Position numbers and translations under genes: made by a program
Shown: in pieces, positions 25,835-33,838 of the stretch
Numbering within the stretch: position 1 is the stretch's first letter
Layout of the letters: every line of letters starts with the position of its first letter
Source: Chlamydiota bacterium
Lineage (GTDB): Bacteria; Chlamydiota; Chlamydiia; Chlamydiales; Parachlamydiaceae
Assembly (NCBI GenBank): GCA_013286645.1
Contig: JABDFJ010000010.1
Span: 1 to 47,994, forward strand
Length of the DNA: 47,994 bases
Reading direction: 5' to 3'
The notes under the pieces: model-generated
The model's input: only the letters and a program-made list of their open reading frames with translations
Told to the model about the DNA's origin: nothing
Database searches by the model: none

Positions 25835-26497
25835 TTATACAAAGAAATTCGCGCGATTTTCCTTAATCCAGCTTTGTGCCAGGTCAAAATGTCGGAACAA
25901 CGCTTCTTGCTTTTTAAATTCATCGCTGTGAATATGATGATGACCGTTTTCATCGAAATAAGCAGGGCATACGTGATGCACCATTTCATGATAGACCACG
26001 TAGGCTATCACATACTCAGGATAAGCAGGGCTATCGAGCAAGCGGTTGACTTTGATCAACTTTGTGGCGTCGTGATAAAGACCAAAAGTCACTCGCGAAC
26101 GATTGCGTTGCACACCTTTACCAAACCAAGTGATCTTGAGATTAAGACTATTTTGAAAATATTCGCGGTTGATTTCATTGTAGATCCTTTTTAAGTCGTA
26201 AACATTGCCTTGCGTGTAGAGCTTCGTTTGATCTAATTGATGTGTATAATCGAGTTGCTTCAAATTATCTTCAATAAAGGCCTTTACCGATGGGGCGATG
26301 CTCTCATCCTCGCGACGCAAATAGCATGCAAGGGCATCCATCACATTTTGTGGGGCCTGCAGAAACATGCGATGGAGCGAGACCTTCGCATGATCGGGCT
26401 CCCACTTAACACTCAACATGGTTGAGCGGTTGTCATTGATTTTTAGCTTTAATTTAAGCCCTGAACTGCTCTCTAGAATCTTTTGAAGTGTTGTCAT
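25835..26497 (-). CDS. SprT-like zinc metallopeptidase
   Basis: The 220-residue protein carries the zinc-protease motif HEMVH (residues 170-174) in VIAYVVYHEMVHHV, followed by a His-rich stretch (HHHIHSDEF) that can supply the third ligand, and a basic/aromatic C-terminus. The preceding region (YNEINREYFQNSLNLKITW, then SRVTFGLYHDATKLIKVN) is typical of SprT/Spartan-like domains. Eukaryotic Spartan cleaves DNA-crosslinked proteins; bacterial members are little studied. A TATAAT lies just upstream of the ATG and no Shine-Dalgarno is visible, so a leaderless or misplaced start is possible. Confidence 0.82.
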   Translation of the reverse strand: MTTLQKILESSSGLKLKLKINDNRSTMLSVKWEPDHAKVSLHRMFLQAPQNVMDALACYLRREDESIAPSVKAFIEDNLKQLDYTHQLDQTKLYTQGNVYDLKRIYNEINREYFQNSLNLKITWFGKGVQRNRSRVTFGLYHDATKLIKVNRLLDSPAYPEYVIAYVVYHEMVHHVCPAYFDENGHHHIHSDEFKKQEALFRHFDLAQSWIKENRANFFV

Positions 26498-26584
26498 GTG
26501 ATTATAGCATCGTTAATAGGTTTTGGAGGATGTTTTACTTATCTAAGTCTTGTGTCATCTAAAAACATTGATACTATAGCAAAT

Positions 26585-27091
26585 TCAAAGGATTTTTTCC
26601 ATAAATACCCGACCAGTATAAGTTCCATCGAGTTCTTTAATCCACCTTTCTTGATGGCCGAACTCGACAAACCCCATTCTACGATAAAGGTGAATAGCTG
26701 GATTTTCAGAGTAGACTTGCAAATGCAGCAACTCAATTTTGAATTGCTCTTTAGCTAGATGCATCAGGTTTTTAAGCAGCTCGCCACCGACACCTTGTCC
26801 CCGATAGCCATCTCCTACAATGATTCCAAATTCACATTGATGAGCCAATTTACGATAGGGTTGCAAATAAAGCGTTGCAATACCACAGATTTGCCCCTCT
26901 TTGACGGCGGTTAGACTACATTTATAGCGGCTAAATCCAATCCAACGGTGGACGGCATCATCGATTTCGACAGCATCACACACTGGGAACCAGCGACCCA
27001 CCCCAGGTTCTGACAACCATTGTTTTAAGTAGCGACCATCACTTAGATCGCTATATCTAATTTCTAATGAGCTATCGCTTTTATGTGACAT
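26585..27091 (-). CDS. GNAT-family N-acetyltransferase
   Basis: The 168-residue protein shows the GNAT fold. An N-terminal part resembles RimJ/RimL-like enzymes (IRYSDLSDGRYLKQWL). The acetyl-CoA pyrophosphate loop is GDGYRGQGVGGELL. Beta-strand and helix 4 follow (LHLQVYSENPAIHLYRRMGF). The acceptor could be a protein N-terminus, amine or antibiotic and is not readable. GAGG precedes the start. It begins 20 bp after the RF2 stop, so it is probably cotranscribed with prfB. Confidence 0.88.
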   Translation of the reverse strand: MSHKSDSSLEIRYSDLSDGRYLKQWLSEPGVGRWFPVCDAVEIDDAVHRWIGFSRYKCSLTAVKEGQICGIATLYLQPYRKLAHQCEFGIIVGDGYRGQGVGGELLKNLMHLAKEQFKIELLHLQVYSENPAIHLYRRMGFVEFGHQERWIKELDGTYTGRVFMEKIL

Positions 27092-27111
27092 ACGGCCTCA
27101 ACTTTGTACAA

Positions 27112-28210
27112 TTACCCAAACTCTTTCAAATATGCATTCACAAAGAGATCAATGTCTCCATCCATGACGGCTGAAATATTCCCCGATTCAACTTTTGTCC
27201 GCGTATCCTTAACCAATGTATAGGGTTGAAACACATAGTTGCGAATCTGACTGCCCCAGGCAATTTCTTTCTTCTCTCCGCCAATAGTTTTGAGGGCATC
27301 TTCCCTTTCCTTAACTTCCATTTCATACAATTTAGAGCGCAACATTTTAAGGCAAGTTTCTTTATTTTGCAGCTGACTGCGTTGCGTCTGACATGAGACA
27401 ACAAAGCCCGTGGGTAAATGCGTGATACGCACAGCTGAATCTGTTTTGTTCACATGCTGGCCGCCAGCACCTGATGAGCGATAAGTATCTACGCGCAGGT
27501 CTTCGGGGCGGATATCAATCGAGATGTCGTCTGTAATTTCAGGAGTCACGTCTACCGAAGCAAAACTTGTGTGTCTTTTGGCGTTGCTATCAAAAGGGGA
27601 AATGCGCACTAAACGATGCACACCTTTCTCTGATTTAGCGTAGCCATAGGCAAACTCACCTGATAATTTCAACGTGAGACTTTTGATACCAGCCACATCA
27701 CCTTCGACCGTATCAATGATTTCAGCACGCCAGCCGCGGTGTCCTGCCCAGCGTTGATACATGCGGGCAAGCATTTGTGCCCAATCGCAGGCTTCTGTCC
27801 CCCCTGCCCCAGAATTAATGCTCAAATAGCAATTTTTGTTATCGAGCTCTCCGGAGAGCATTTTACGAATCTCTAGCTCGCTTAAGCCTTTGTCGATAAG
27901 CTCTAATTCACGCAGCAAATCAGCAATGAGAGCCTCTTCATGGGCTTCAAATGCTTCAGGAATGAGAGCTTTAACGTCATCGAAACGCTTTTTCAGCTCA
28001 TCATATGGCGTTGTCCATACTTTTAATTGATTACTTTCTTCAATCACTTTATGAGCTTTTGTGCTGTCATCCCAAAAGTTGGGGGCTTCAGACAAAGTCT
28101 CTAGTTCTTTAACTCTTGCTTCCTTCGAAGCCAAGTCAAAGATACCTCCACATGTGAAGTAGGCGTTCTTCTAGGTCTTTTAAAAGTTGTTGTGTTTCGT
28201 TGTTCATCAT
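27112..28210 (-). CDS. prfB: Peptide chain release factor 2, with programmed +1 frameshift
   Basis: RF2 terminates translation at UGA and UAA. The zero-frame ORF starts at ATG 28210 (AGGAG just upstream) and encodes 24 codons ending in Tyr-Leu, then meets TGA at 28136-28138. Shifting +1 after CTT continues as Asp-Leu-Ala-Ser to the stop at 27112, giving 365 residues, the usual RF2 length. The codon-recognition tripeptide SPF (ISPFDSNAKRHTSF, about 204-206) and catalytic GGQ (SSGAGGQHVNK, about 249-251) are present. An uncorrected call beginning at TTG 28134 would lose the first 25 residues. Expression is autoregulated: low RF2 favours the frameshift. Confidence 0.96.
28135..28150 (-). other. 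prfB programmed +1 frameshift site
   Basis: Read on the minus strand the site is TGGAGGTATCTTTGAC: an internal Shine-Dalgarno (GGAGG), the slippery CTT codon, the in-frame TGA and a following C. This is the classical conserved prfB site. Confidence 0.95.
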
Positions 28211-28286
28211 CTACTCCTGGTGATAAGCCTTCATGTTTGTTTATTAGCTTACCCTTTCTAACGTTTAAAGACAAAAAAAAATGGGT

Positions 28287-28421
28287 CATCACAAATTAGT
28301 ACCGCACTTTTTGAACGAGAAGGTCGCGAAGCAAACAAAGGCAACGCGAAGATTTTTCTTCTGTTGACATGCGCTTACAAATACATGAAGCTCAATTAGT
28401 GAAGTACTCTAATTTGTGATG
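28287..28421. repeat. MITE-like element with 13-bp terminal inverted repeats
   Basis: CATCACAAATTAG (28287-28299) and CTAATTTGTGATG (28409-28421) are perfect inverted repeats 109 bp apart. Both are flanked on the outside by A-rich tracts. No ORF lies inside. The whole interval 28211-28515 between prfB and the Gly-rich gene contains nothing else that I can support. Confidence 0.55.
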
Positions 28422-28515
28422 AGACAAAAAAAATGTAACCATTCACACTATGCTAAAGTACGTCTTCAGCATTAGGTGAACTAGTTACATCACCCTAATT
28501 ACTTACTAACAACTA

Positions 28516-28962
28516 TTAATATGTATAGTAATAGTATGGATAGTAATAATAGGTGTTTGGATCGGTGTAGTAATAAGAGCTGTCAGAGTATGGATAATAA
28601 CTATCGTAATAGCCATAATTGCTATAGTATGGATAGCCGTATAATCCTAGGCCTCCTCCATACCAGCCTCCGTACCAACCGTTATTCCAGCCATGATTCC
28701 AACCATGGTCACCCCAGTGATCACCATGACCACCCCAGTGACCACCGTGTCCGCCACCGCCCCAGTGACCGCCACCTCCGTGTCCACCACCTCCGTGTCC
28801 ACCACCGCCGCCGTGTCCGCCGCCACCGCCGTGGCCAGCAATCAGCATACTTTCACCGCCGCCTACAGCTTGCGAACTATCTGTTGCATGTGCTGTCAAT
28901 GGAAGTGCCAGAGCGCCCATGAATATTAATGCAGAAAAGCATGTTTTCTTCAGAGAATACAT
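28516..28962 (-). CDS. Secreted Gly/His/Tyr-rich low-complexity protein
   Basis: The 148-residue protein has a clear signal peptide (KKTCFSALIFMGALALPLTAHA). A His-Gly repeat region (about residues 43-95, units GHGGGG, GHWGG) is followed by a Tyr/Trp-rich tail (GGWYGGW, YYYYPYYYY). AGGAGG stands six bases before the ATG, a strong site that suggests high expression. His-Gly repeats can bind metals such as Ni, Cu or Zn, and Tyr-rich tails can self-associate; both are inference. A long ORF on the opposite strand is a composition artefact. Confidence 0.8.
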   Translation of the reverse strand: MYSLKKTCFSALIFMGALALPLTAHATDSSQAVGGGESMLIAGHGGGGGHGGGGGHGGGGHGGGGHWGGGGHGGHWGGHGDHWGDHGWNHGWNNGWYGGWYGGGLGLYGYPYYSNYGYYDSYYPYSDSSYYYTDPNTYYYYPYYYYTY

Positions 28963-29164
28963 ACCTAACCTCCTATGTTTGGAATTTTCAGTAGTAAATT
29001 ATTGTTAGATAGATCATAACCATATACTACTAATGGCTACACCTCTAATTCAAATTATAATTAGCAGCTTTAATACTGTCAATTCACAGTAACATTATTT
29101 AGCCACAATAAATTAAATAAATGTATTGCAAATTTAATATTATTATGGAAATAATTATAAAATT

Positions 29165-29530
29165 ATGAACGATTCTGAAAAAATCATATTACCAGAGCGC
29201 GATGATGATCTATTAGCAGAGTGTGAGATCAGCACCTATCGAGCAAGTGGTAGTGGTGGGCAGCATGTCAATAAAACTGATAGTGCTGTGCGTTTAGTGC
29301 ATCTTCCCACAGGATTGACTGTGACCAGCCAAAAGCTGCGCAGTCAATATCAAAATAAGCAAGATTGCATACATAAACTCCGTCAACTTGTGGAACGTCT
29401 CAATTATCGGCAGCCTAAACGCGTCCCTACGCGCGTGCCCTATTCTGTGAAAAGAGATAACCTCGCGCAAAAAATGAGACACGGCATCAAAAAAAAGGGG
29501 CGTCAACGCCCCCTTGAAGATGAATCTTAA
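29165..29530 (+). CDS. RF-1-domain ribosome rescue factor (ArfB/C12orf65-like)
   Basis: The 121-residue protein has the peptidyl-tRNA hydrolysis domain of release factors alone: [20 protein letters not shown] with GGQ at residues 31-33, then [19 protein letters not shown]. It lacks the codon-recognition domain and ends in a basic tail ([12 protein letters not shown]), as expected for proteins that release stalled peptides on non-stop ribosomes. The GGQ region is very close to that of the RF2 encoded 1 kb away, so ancestral duplication is possible, though such short factors are widespread. The start is preceded by AT-rich DNA with no strong ribosome site. Confidence 0.85.
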   Translation: MNDSEKIILPERDDDLLAECEISTYRASGSGGQHVNKTDSAVRLVHLPTGLTVTSQKLRSQYQNKQDCIHKLRQLVERLNYRQPKRVPTRVPYSVKRDNLAQKMRHGIKKKGRQRPLEDES

Positions 29531-29679
29531 GATTTATTGAATCTTGATTTTCGATTTATCTAATCTTTACGAATAACATGCAGAATTCTGATCAAAGCAA
29601 TAAAAACCGTTCACAATAGTACGTGAAGATAATTGCTAGAATAAATTTTAATCAAAACTATTTTAGGAGACTTTTTATC

Positions 29680-30372
29680 ATGATCGAATCCATCCAATCA
29701 ACTAATGTTTATGCATCCGTTAACACCACGCCTGCGATGCAATCCAATGCTAAACCGGCTGTAGACTTTAAAAAAGCTGATGAACTGCTTAGCACTATCG
29801 CCTTAACTGAAGAAGTGCTTGCAAAAACCAAAGCAAAAAAATGTGAGCTACAAGAGATGTTACAGCGTGAATCTGGGGTAATTTCCTATCCATTTACCGC
29901 CACGCAAATCAACTGCGAACCTATTGTATCGTATAAGGCGGATCCAGATAAATCTTACACTACTTTGATGAAAGAGATGTCTGAAGAAGCCACGCTCCGC
30001 AACCGTAGTGCTAGAAACGATGCACGTCTCATTATGCAGCTGCAAGAAGAGTTGCGCAAAGAAGAAGAAATCTCTGCCTATTTAAACAGCTTGAAGCAAC
30101 AAGTGCAAGATACTCAACCTGAAGCTTCTACCTCCTCCCCTGCTGCAAGACGCGAAAGCAGCCCTATAGAAACAGTCGCTAAGATTGCTGGTCTGGTGGC
30201 AACTTTAACTCTAGCTCCCATGGGTGCTATGAATAGCATCATCGGTGGGGTTGTCACATACAAACTTGTAAAGGTTGTAGGTAAAGCTATGCAGGATGTA
30301 GATAACTACCTATGCTCTACCTTTAAATTTGCAAACAACTCAATGAAGACTCCTCAATATCGCTTTATCTAA
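29680..30372 (+). CDS. Hypothetical coiled-coil protein with C-terminal hydrophobic region
   Basis: The start at 29680 has AGGAG nine bases upstream and gives 230 residues; the longer frame from 29623 is unlikely. Residues about 30-75 and 110-150 form charged helices (ELLSTIALTEEVLAKTKAKK, LQEELRKEEEISAYLNSLK). Residues about 170-205 are hydrophobic (IAGLVATLTLAPMGAMNSII), consistent with one or two membrane segments. No family is recognised. A candidate Inc-like or translocated protein by layout only. Confidence 0.65.
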   Translation: MIESIQSTNVYASVNTTPAMQSNAKPAVDFKKADELLSTIALTEEVLAKTKAKKCELQEMLQRESGVISYPFTATQINCEPIVSYKADPDKSYTTLMKEMSEEATLRNRSARNDARLIMQLQEELRKEEEISAYLNSLKQQVQDTQPEASTSSPAARRESSPIETVAKIAGLVATLTLAPMGAMNSIIGGVVTYKLVKVVGKAMQDVDNYLCSTFKFANNSMKTPQYRFI

Positions 30373-30403
30373 GGATCTTTCTCAAGTGATATAGAAAAAG
30401 GGA

Positions 30404-30498
30404 CCTAAAGGTGGACTTTGTACATTTATTGGACGAACTTTCTAGAGAAAGAGTCTCTCAGAAGGTGAGTTCAATAAATGTATAAAGTCCACCTAAAG
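30404..30498. repeat. Long hairpin between convergent genes
   Basis: CTAAAGGTGGACTT plus TGTACATTTATTGGACGAACT (30404-30438) pairs with 30467-30498 (AGTTCAATAAATGTA...AAGTCCACCT) over about 32 bp with small gaps. The left edge carries AAAGGGACCT, linking it to the AAAGGACCT family. It lies between two converging genes and may terminate both. Confidence 0.8.
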
Positions 30499-30536
30499 AG
30501 GTTATTGCAAAAGTAAAATGAGATTCATTGCATATA

Positions 30537-30550
30537 CCCTGAACATGTAC
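30537..30550. repeat. Half copy of the GTACATGTTCA palindrome
   Basis: CCCTGAACATGTAC is identical to the right end of the element at 42608-42673. It overlaps the last base of the stop codon of the gene that ends at 30550. No left end is visible. Confidence 0.5.
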
Positions 30551-31335
30551 TATTCACCACCACGCTTACGTTTACTAGCAGCACTGTCTGCGGGGTGTTC
30601 TCTAACACTATCGTCTTGAGCTTGTGCGACCATGCCCCAGTCATACTCTTGGCGCCCTCTTTTTTTAGAGTGGTTTGGCAGAGACGGCGGATTTGATACA
30701 GTGTTTGAAAGTGCAACTACAGGCGGCGGATTTGATACAGTGTTTGAAAGTGCAACTACAGTTGCTTGCAAATTTATGGATAAGTTCGTGCAAGTGGCCG
30801 CTCTCACAGGTTGTGGAATCACCAACTGATTTGCTGCGGTCGAAATACGCGCTGTAATCGTGCGCAGCAAGGGCGGGGTAGTTGCTCTAGCAGCCAACAC
30901 AGAACCTCCAGCCCCGCGCTGTCTTTCGTGCTCCGGCAGATTTCCCGCAGCGGCAGAAATGGCTCTTACGCTCAAGTTTGGGAAAGAAGAGACTCTTGTG
31001 ATGCCAAAAGGGGTACTTACACTTGCGCTAGAGCAAGTACTACTGTTAATAGGCGTCAACGATGGCAATTCAGAGAGGCGCGCGACCAGATCTTCTAAGC
31101 CCCCACTCTCTACTGGATGAGCTAAGCCCTCGCTCTCTTTTTGCTCCTCATTATGCGACAATGAAATGGAAGGAGTATTTGGTCTACCCTGGCTCAACTC
31201 CTCATCACTTTCTTCTGCCGAAAATTCGACGTCTGGATCTGTAGGCGAAAAAGAACGGGGGGTTCCCCAACCTTTTTCATAAACAGTTAGTTCATTTAAA
31301 CGTGAATTAAAGCTAGGAAAACCTGAAAAACTCAT
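30550..31335 (-). CDS. Disordered Ser/Pro-rich protein with NLS-like motifs
   Basis: From ATG 31335 (preferred over 31371 because the extra residues are hydrophobic AT-rich-encoded sequence) the protein has 261 residues. It is rich in Ser, Pro, Thr and Ala and probably disordered. An acidic patch lies near the start (DPDVEFSAEESDEEL). Near the C-terminus is a 13-residue tandem duplication (VVALSNTVSNPPP), then KKRGRQEY and, at the very end, SKRKRGGE. The basic clusters resemble eukaryotic nuclear localisation signals. No signal peptide. A nucleus-targeted effector is possible, not shown. Confidence 0.6.
   Translation of the reverse strand: MSFSGFPSFNSRLNELTVYEKGWGTPRSFSPTDPDVEFSAEESDEELSQGRPNTPSISLSHNEEQKESEGLAHPVESGGLEDLVARLSELPSLTPINSSTCSSASVSTPFGITRVSSFPNLSVRAISAAAGNLPEHERQRGAGGSVLAARATTPPLLRTITARISTAANQLVIPQPVRAATCTNLSINLQATVVALSNTVSNPPPVVALSNTVSNPPSLPNHSKKRGRQEYDWGMVAQAQDDSVREHPADSAASKRKRGGE
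30686..30761. repeat. 39-bp in-frame tandem duplication
   Basis: The unit starting GGCGGATTTGATACAGTG occurs at 30686 and again at 30725, nearly two complete copies. It encodes the duplicated VVALSNTVSNPP of the NLS-like protein. Confidence 0.9.
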
Positions 31336-31514
31336 AAAAAACCAAGTAATAAAATTAATAAAAAAAATCAATTAAACACATAATACACACACAGCTATTT
31401 AACTACAATTAATTTATCACACACTTAATTAAGCATACTACAAATACATTTTATTAGATATGTGAAATATGCTTTTAAACAAGAAATAACTGTTACCGAA
31501 ATATAGAGATAATG

Positions 31515-31739
31515 GACCTTGTTGCATAAATCCAATATAACGATAAACCATTGAAGATAAAAAAATTAAAACACAGAGGCACAGAGGGCACGGAGAGGGA
31601 AGAAAAAAATAAACTGTCCTTAGGCATATACCACAAACAATCTCTAATTTTTCTCTTTCTCCGTGTTCTCTGTGCCTCTGTGTTTCAAACCTGCTTATGA
31701 TAAAAGAATTACGGTGTGCTGCATTTATGCAACAAGGCT
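31515..31739. mobile_element. 225-bp MITE with 9-bp target duplication (IS5/IS903-like ends)
   Basis: Terminal inverted repeats CCTTGTTGCATAAAT (31517-31531) and its exact complement (31723-31737) lie two bases inside a perfect direct repeat GAGATAATG (31506-31514 and 31740-31748). A 9-bp target duplication and ends like CTTTGTTG are typical of IS903-group IS5 elements (from memory). No transposase is present. A CACAGAG hairpin is nested inside. The element fills much of the 31336-31874 gap, in which I see no gene. Confidence 0.85.
31569..31688. repeat. CACAGAG-type hairpin, copy 2 (nested in MITE)
   Basis: The left arm (from 31569, AACACAGAGGCACAGAGGG) pairs with the right arm ending CTGTGCCTCTGTGTTTCAAA at 31688, with a few mismatches. 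Outer units are the same as at 24958-25050. It lies between divergent genes, so it is not a simple terminator. Confidence 0.88.
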
Positions 31740-31874
31740 GAGATAATGCAAAAAACGGTATTTTCGGGCTTTTGAGCTAATGCTCTTGATTGCATTTTGT
31801 CAAAACTTTACTATATCCACATTGTTTGGTTTATCACGGATATAAAAATGTCAAAAAGCTCAAGGAGACCCGCG

Positions 31875-33836
31875 ATGATGCATCTTCTCAGCGAGGAGCG
31901 CAAATTTTTGCCTCCTCGTTCAATTAGTGAACACGCTCACATCAAAAGTATGGAAGCTTATGAATCTCTCTATCGTCGTTCCATTGATCAACCTGAAGAA
32001 TTTTGGATGGAGCAAGCCGCCGCGCTCGATTGGGTGCGCCCACCAACCCATGCCTGCCGCTACACCTGGGATTCAGCGCAACGCTTGATTCAACACACTT
32101 GGTTTGACGATGGACTGCTGAACTTAAGTTACAATTGTCTCGATCGCCATTTAGCCACAGCACGATGCCAAAAAACAGCTATTATTTGGCAGGGTGACAA
32201 CGACAGCGAAATGCGCAGACTAACCTATACAGAATTACATCGCTCGGTTTGCCGCTTTGCTAACGTCTTGAAAGCATCTCATATCTCAAAAGGCGATAGA
32301 GTCTGCATTTACCTACCGACAATTCCCGAAGCAGCGATTGCCATGCTAGCTTGTGCCCGCATTGGCGCAATCCATTCCGTTGTTTTCGCGGGATTTAGCG
32401 CAGAAGCACTTGCTCATCGCATACAAGATGCGACTTGCAAATTATTAATTACCTCCAATGTGTCGTTAAGAGGAGGCAAGCAAATCCCTTTAAAAGAGAT
32501 TGCTGATCAAGCTCTTGAGCAATGTCCATCAGTACAAAAAGTGATTGTTGTCAAACGCAATGACACCCCCTGCCAAATGCACTCCACACGCGATGTGTGG
32601 TACGACACTGCGATGCAAAGTGTTACAGACGACTGTCCAGCTACCCCCCTTAATGCCGAAGATCCCCTGTTTATCCTTTACACTTCAGGTTCTACAGGCA
32701 AACCCAAAGGGGTGGTCCATAGTCAAGCCGGATATCTCTTGCATTCCATGCTCTCGCATAAATATGTTTTTGACCTACATGAAAATGATATTTACTGGTG
32801 CTCGGCAGATGTGGGTTGGGTCACAGGCCATAGCTATGTTGTGTACGGTCCCCTTGCCAATGGCGGCACTACTGTGATGTTTGAAGGAATCCCCACTTAT
32901 CCCGATCCTAGCCGTTTCTGGCAAATCATCGAAAAGTATCGCATCACCATTTTCTATACAGCACCGACGGCCATTCGTGCGCTCATTGCACATGGCGAAC
33001 AATGGACCAAACAACACGATCTAAGCACCTTACGCATTTTAGGCACAGTCGGCGAACCTATCAATCCAGAAGCTTGGATGTGGTATCACGAGCTGATAGG
33101 CCAGGAGCGTTGTCCTATTGTTGACACCTGGTGGCAAACAGAAACCGGTGCCATCATGCTGACGCCATTGCCTGGAAGTCATGCATTAAAGCCCGGCAGT
33201 GCGACACGCCCATTTTTTGGCGTAGATTCCATTGTCGTCAATGACGATGGAACCCCTTGTGCTCCTAATGAAGGAGGCAGTTTATGCATTCGGCGGCCGT
33301 GGCCAGGGATCATGCGCACCACGTGGGGAGATCACGAACGCTTTGTTAACACCTATTTTTCTACATTCTCAAATATGTATTGCACTGGTGATGGGTGCCG
33401 TGTTGATGAGGATGGAGATTACTGGCTATTAGGCCGAATTGATGATGTCGTCAATGTCTCTGGACACCGCATAGGCACAGCCGAAGTGGAAAGTGCTCTT
33501 GTTAGTCATGGCATGGTTGCCGAAGCAGCTGTTGTTCCCATTCCCCATGAGATAAAAGGGCAAGGCTTAATGGCTTTTGTCACATTGATAGCTACGGCTA
33601 AACCTTCGCCCCAGCTAAAGCAAGAGTTAGCTCTACATGTGCGTCAAGAGATAGGACCAATTGCCGTGCCTGACAAAATAAAATTTACCCAGCACTTGCC
33701 AAAAACGCGCTCAGGAAAAATCATGCGCCGCCTGCTGCGGAAACTTGCTTCCAATCAAACTGATGATATGGGCGATACAAGCACCTTAGCCGATCCCGCA
33801 ACACTTAAACTGTTGATGCAACAGGAAGAAGATTGA
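31875..33836 (+). CDS. acs: Acetyl-CoA synthetase
   Basis: Acetate, ATP and CoA are converted to acetyl-CoA by this ANL-superfamily enzyme. The start at 31875 has AAGGAGA six bases upstream and gives 653 residues, the usual length; earlier starts (31797 TTG, 31848 ATG) lack such a site. Motifs: LFILYTSGSTGKPKGVVH (phosphate loop), VDTWWQTETGAIM, YWLLGRIDDVVNVSGHRIGT (hinge) and catalytic Lys in LPKTRSGKIMRRLLRK near the C-terminus. The ribD gene starts two bases after its stop, indicating an operon. Animal chlamydiae generally lack acs, so this points to a metabolically broader relative. Confidence 0.96.
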   Translation: MMHLLSEERKFLPPRSISEHAHIKSMEAYESLYRRSIDQPEEFWMEQAAALDWVRPPTHACRYTWDSAQRLIQHTWFDDGLLNLSYNCLDRHLATARCQKTAIIWQGDNDSEMRRLTYTELHRSVCRFANVLKASHISKGDRVCIYLPTIPEAAIAMLACARIGAIHSVVFAGFSAEALAHRIQDATCKLLITSNVSLRGGKQIPLKEIADQALEQCPSVQKVIVVKRNDTPCQMHSTRDVWYDTAMQSVTDDCPATPLNAEDPLFILYTSGSTGKPKGVVHSQAGYLLHSMLSHKYVFDLHENDIYWCSADVGWVTGHSYVVYGPLANGGTTVMFEGIPTYPDPSRFWQIIEKYRITIFYTAPTAIRALIAHGEQWTKQHDLSTLRILGTVGEPINPEAWMWYHELIGQERCPIVDTWWQTETGAIMLTPLPGSHALKPGSATRPFFGVDSIVVNDDGTPCAPNEGGSLCIRRPWPGIMRTTWGDHERFVNTYFSTFSNMYCTGDGCRVDEDGDYWLLGRIDDVVNVSGHRIGTAEVESALVSHGMVAEAAVVPIPHEIKGQGLMAFVTLIATAKPSPQLKQELALHVRQEIGPIAVPDKIKFTQHLPKTRSGKIMRRLLRKLASNQTDDMGDTSTLADPATLKLLMQQEED

Positions 33837-33838
33837 AG

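Noticed and set aside
25820-26194. 124-residue + strand ORF
   Set aside because: Antisense to the SprT-like gene, which has a recognisable HEMVH domain.
28134-28134. TTG at 28134 as the RF2 start
   Set aside because: The complete frameshift signal and the upstream 24-codon ORF with AGGAG give the normal 365-residue RF2.
28101-28292. 63-residue minus ORF over the prfB start
   Set aside because: Out of frame with prfB; the frameshift reading explains the region fully.
28521-28929. Arg/His-rich ORFs on the + strand opposite the Gly-rich gene
   Set aside because: They are composition shadows of the His-Gly repeats; the minus-strand gene has the signal peptide and AGGAGG.
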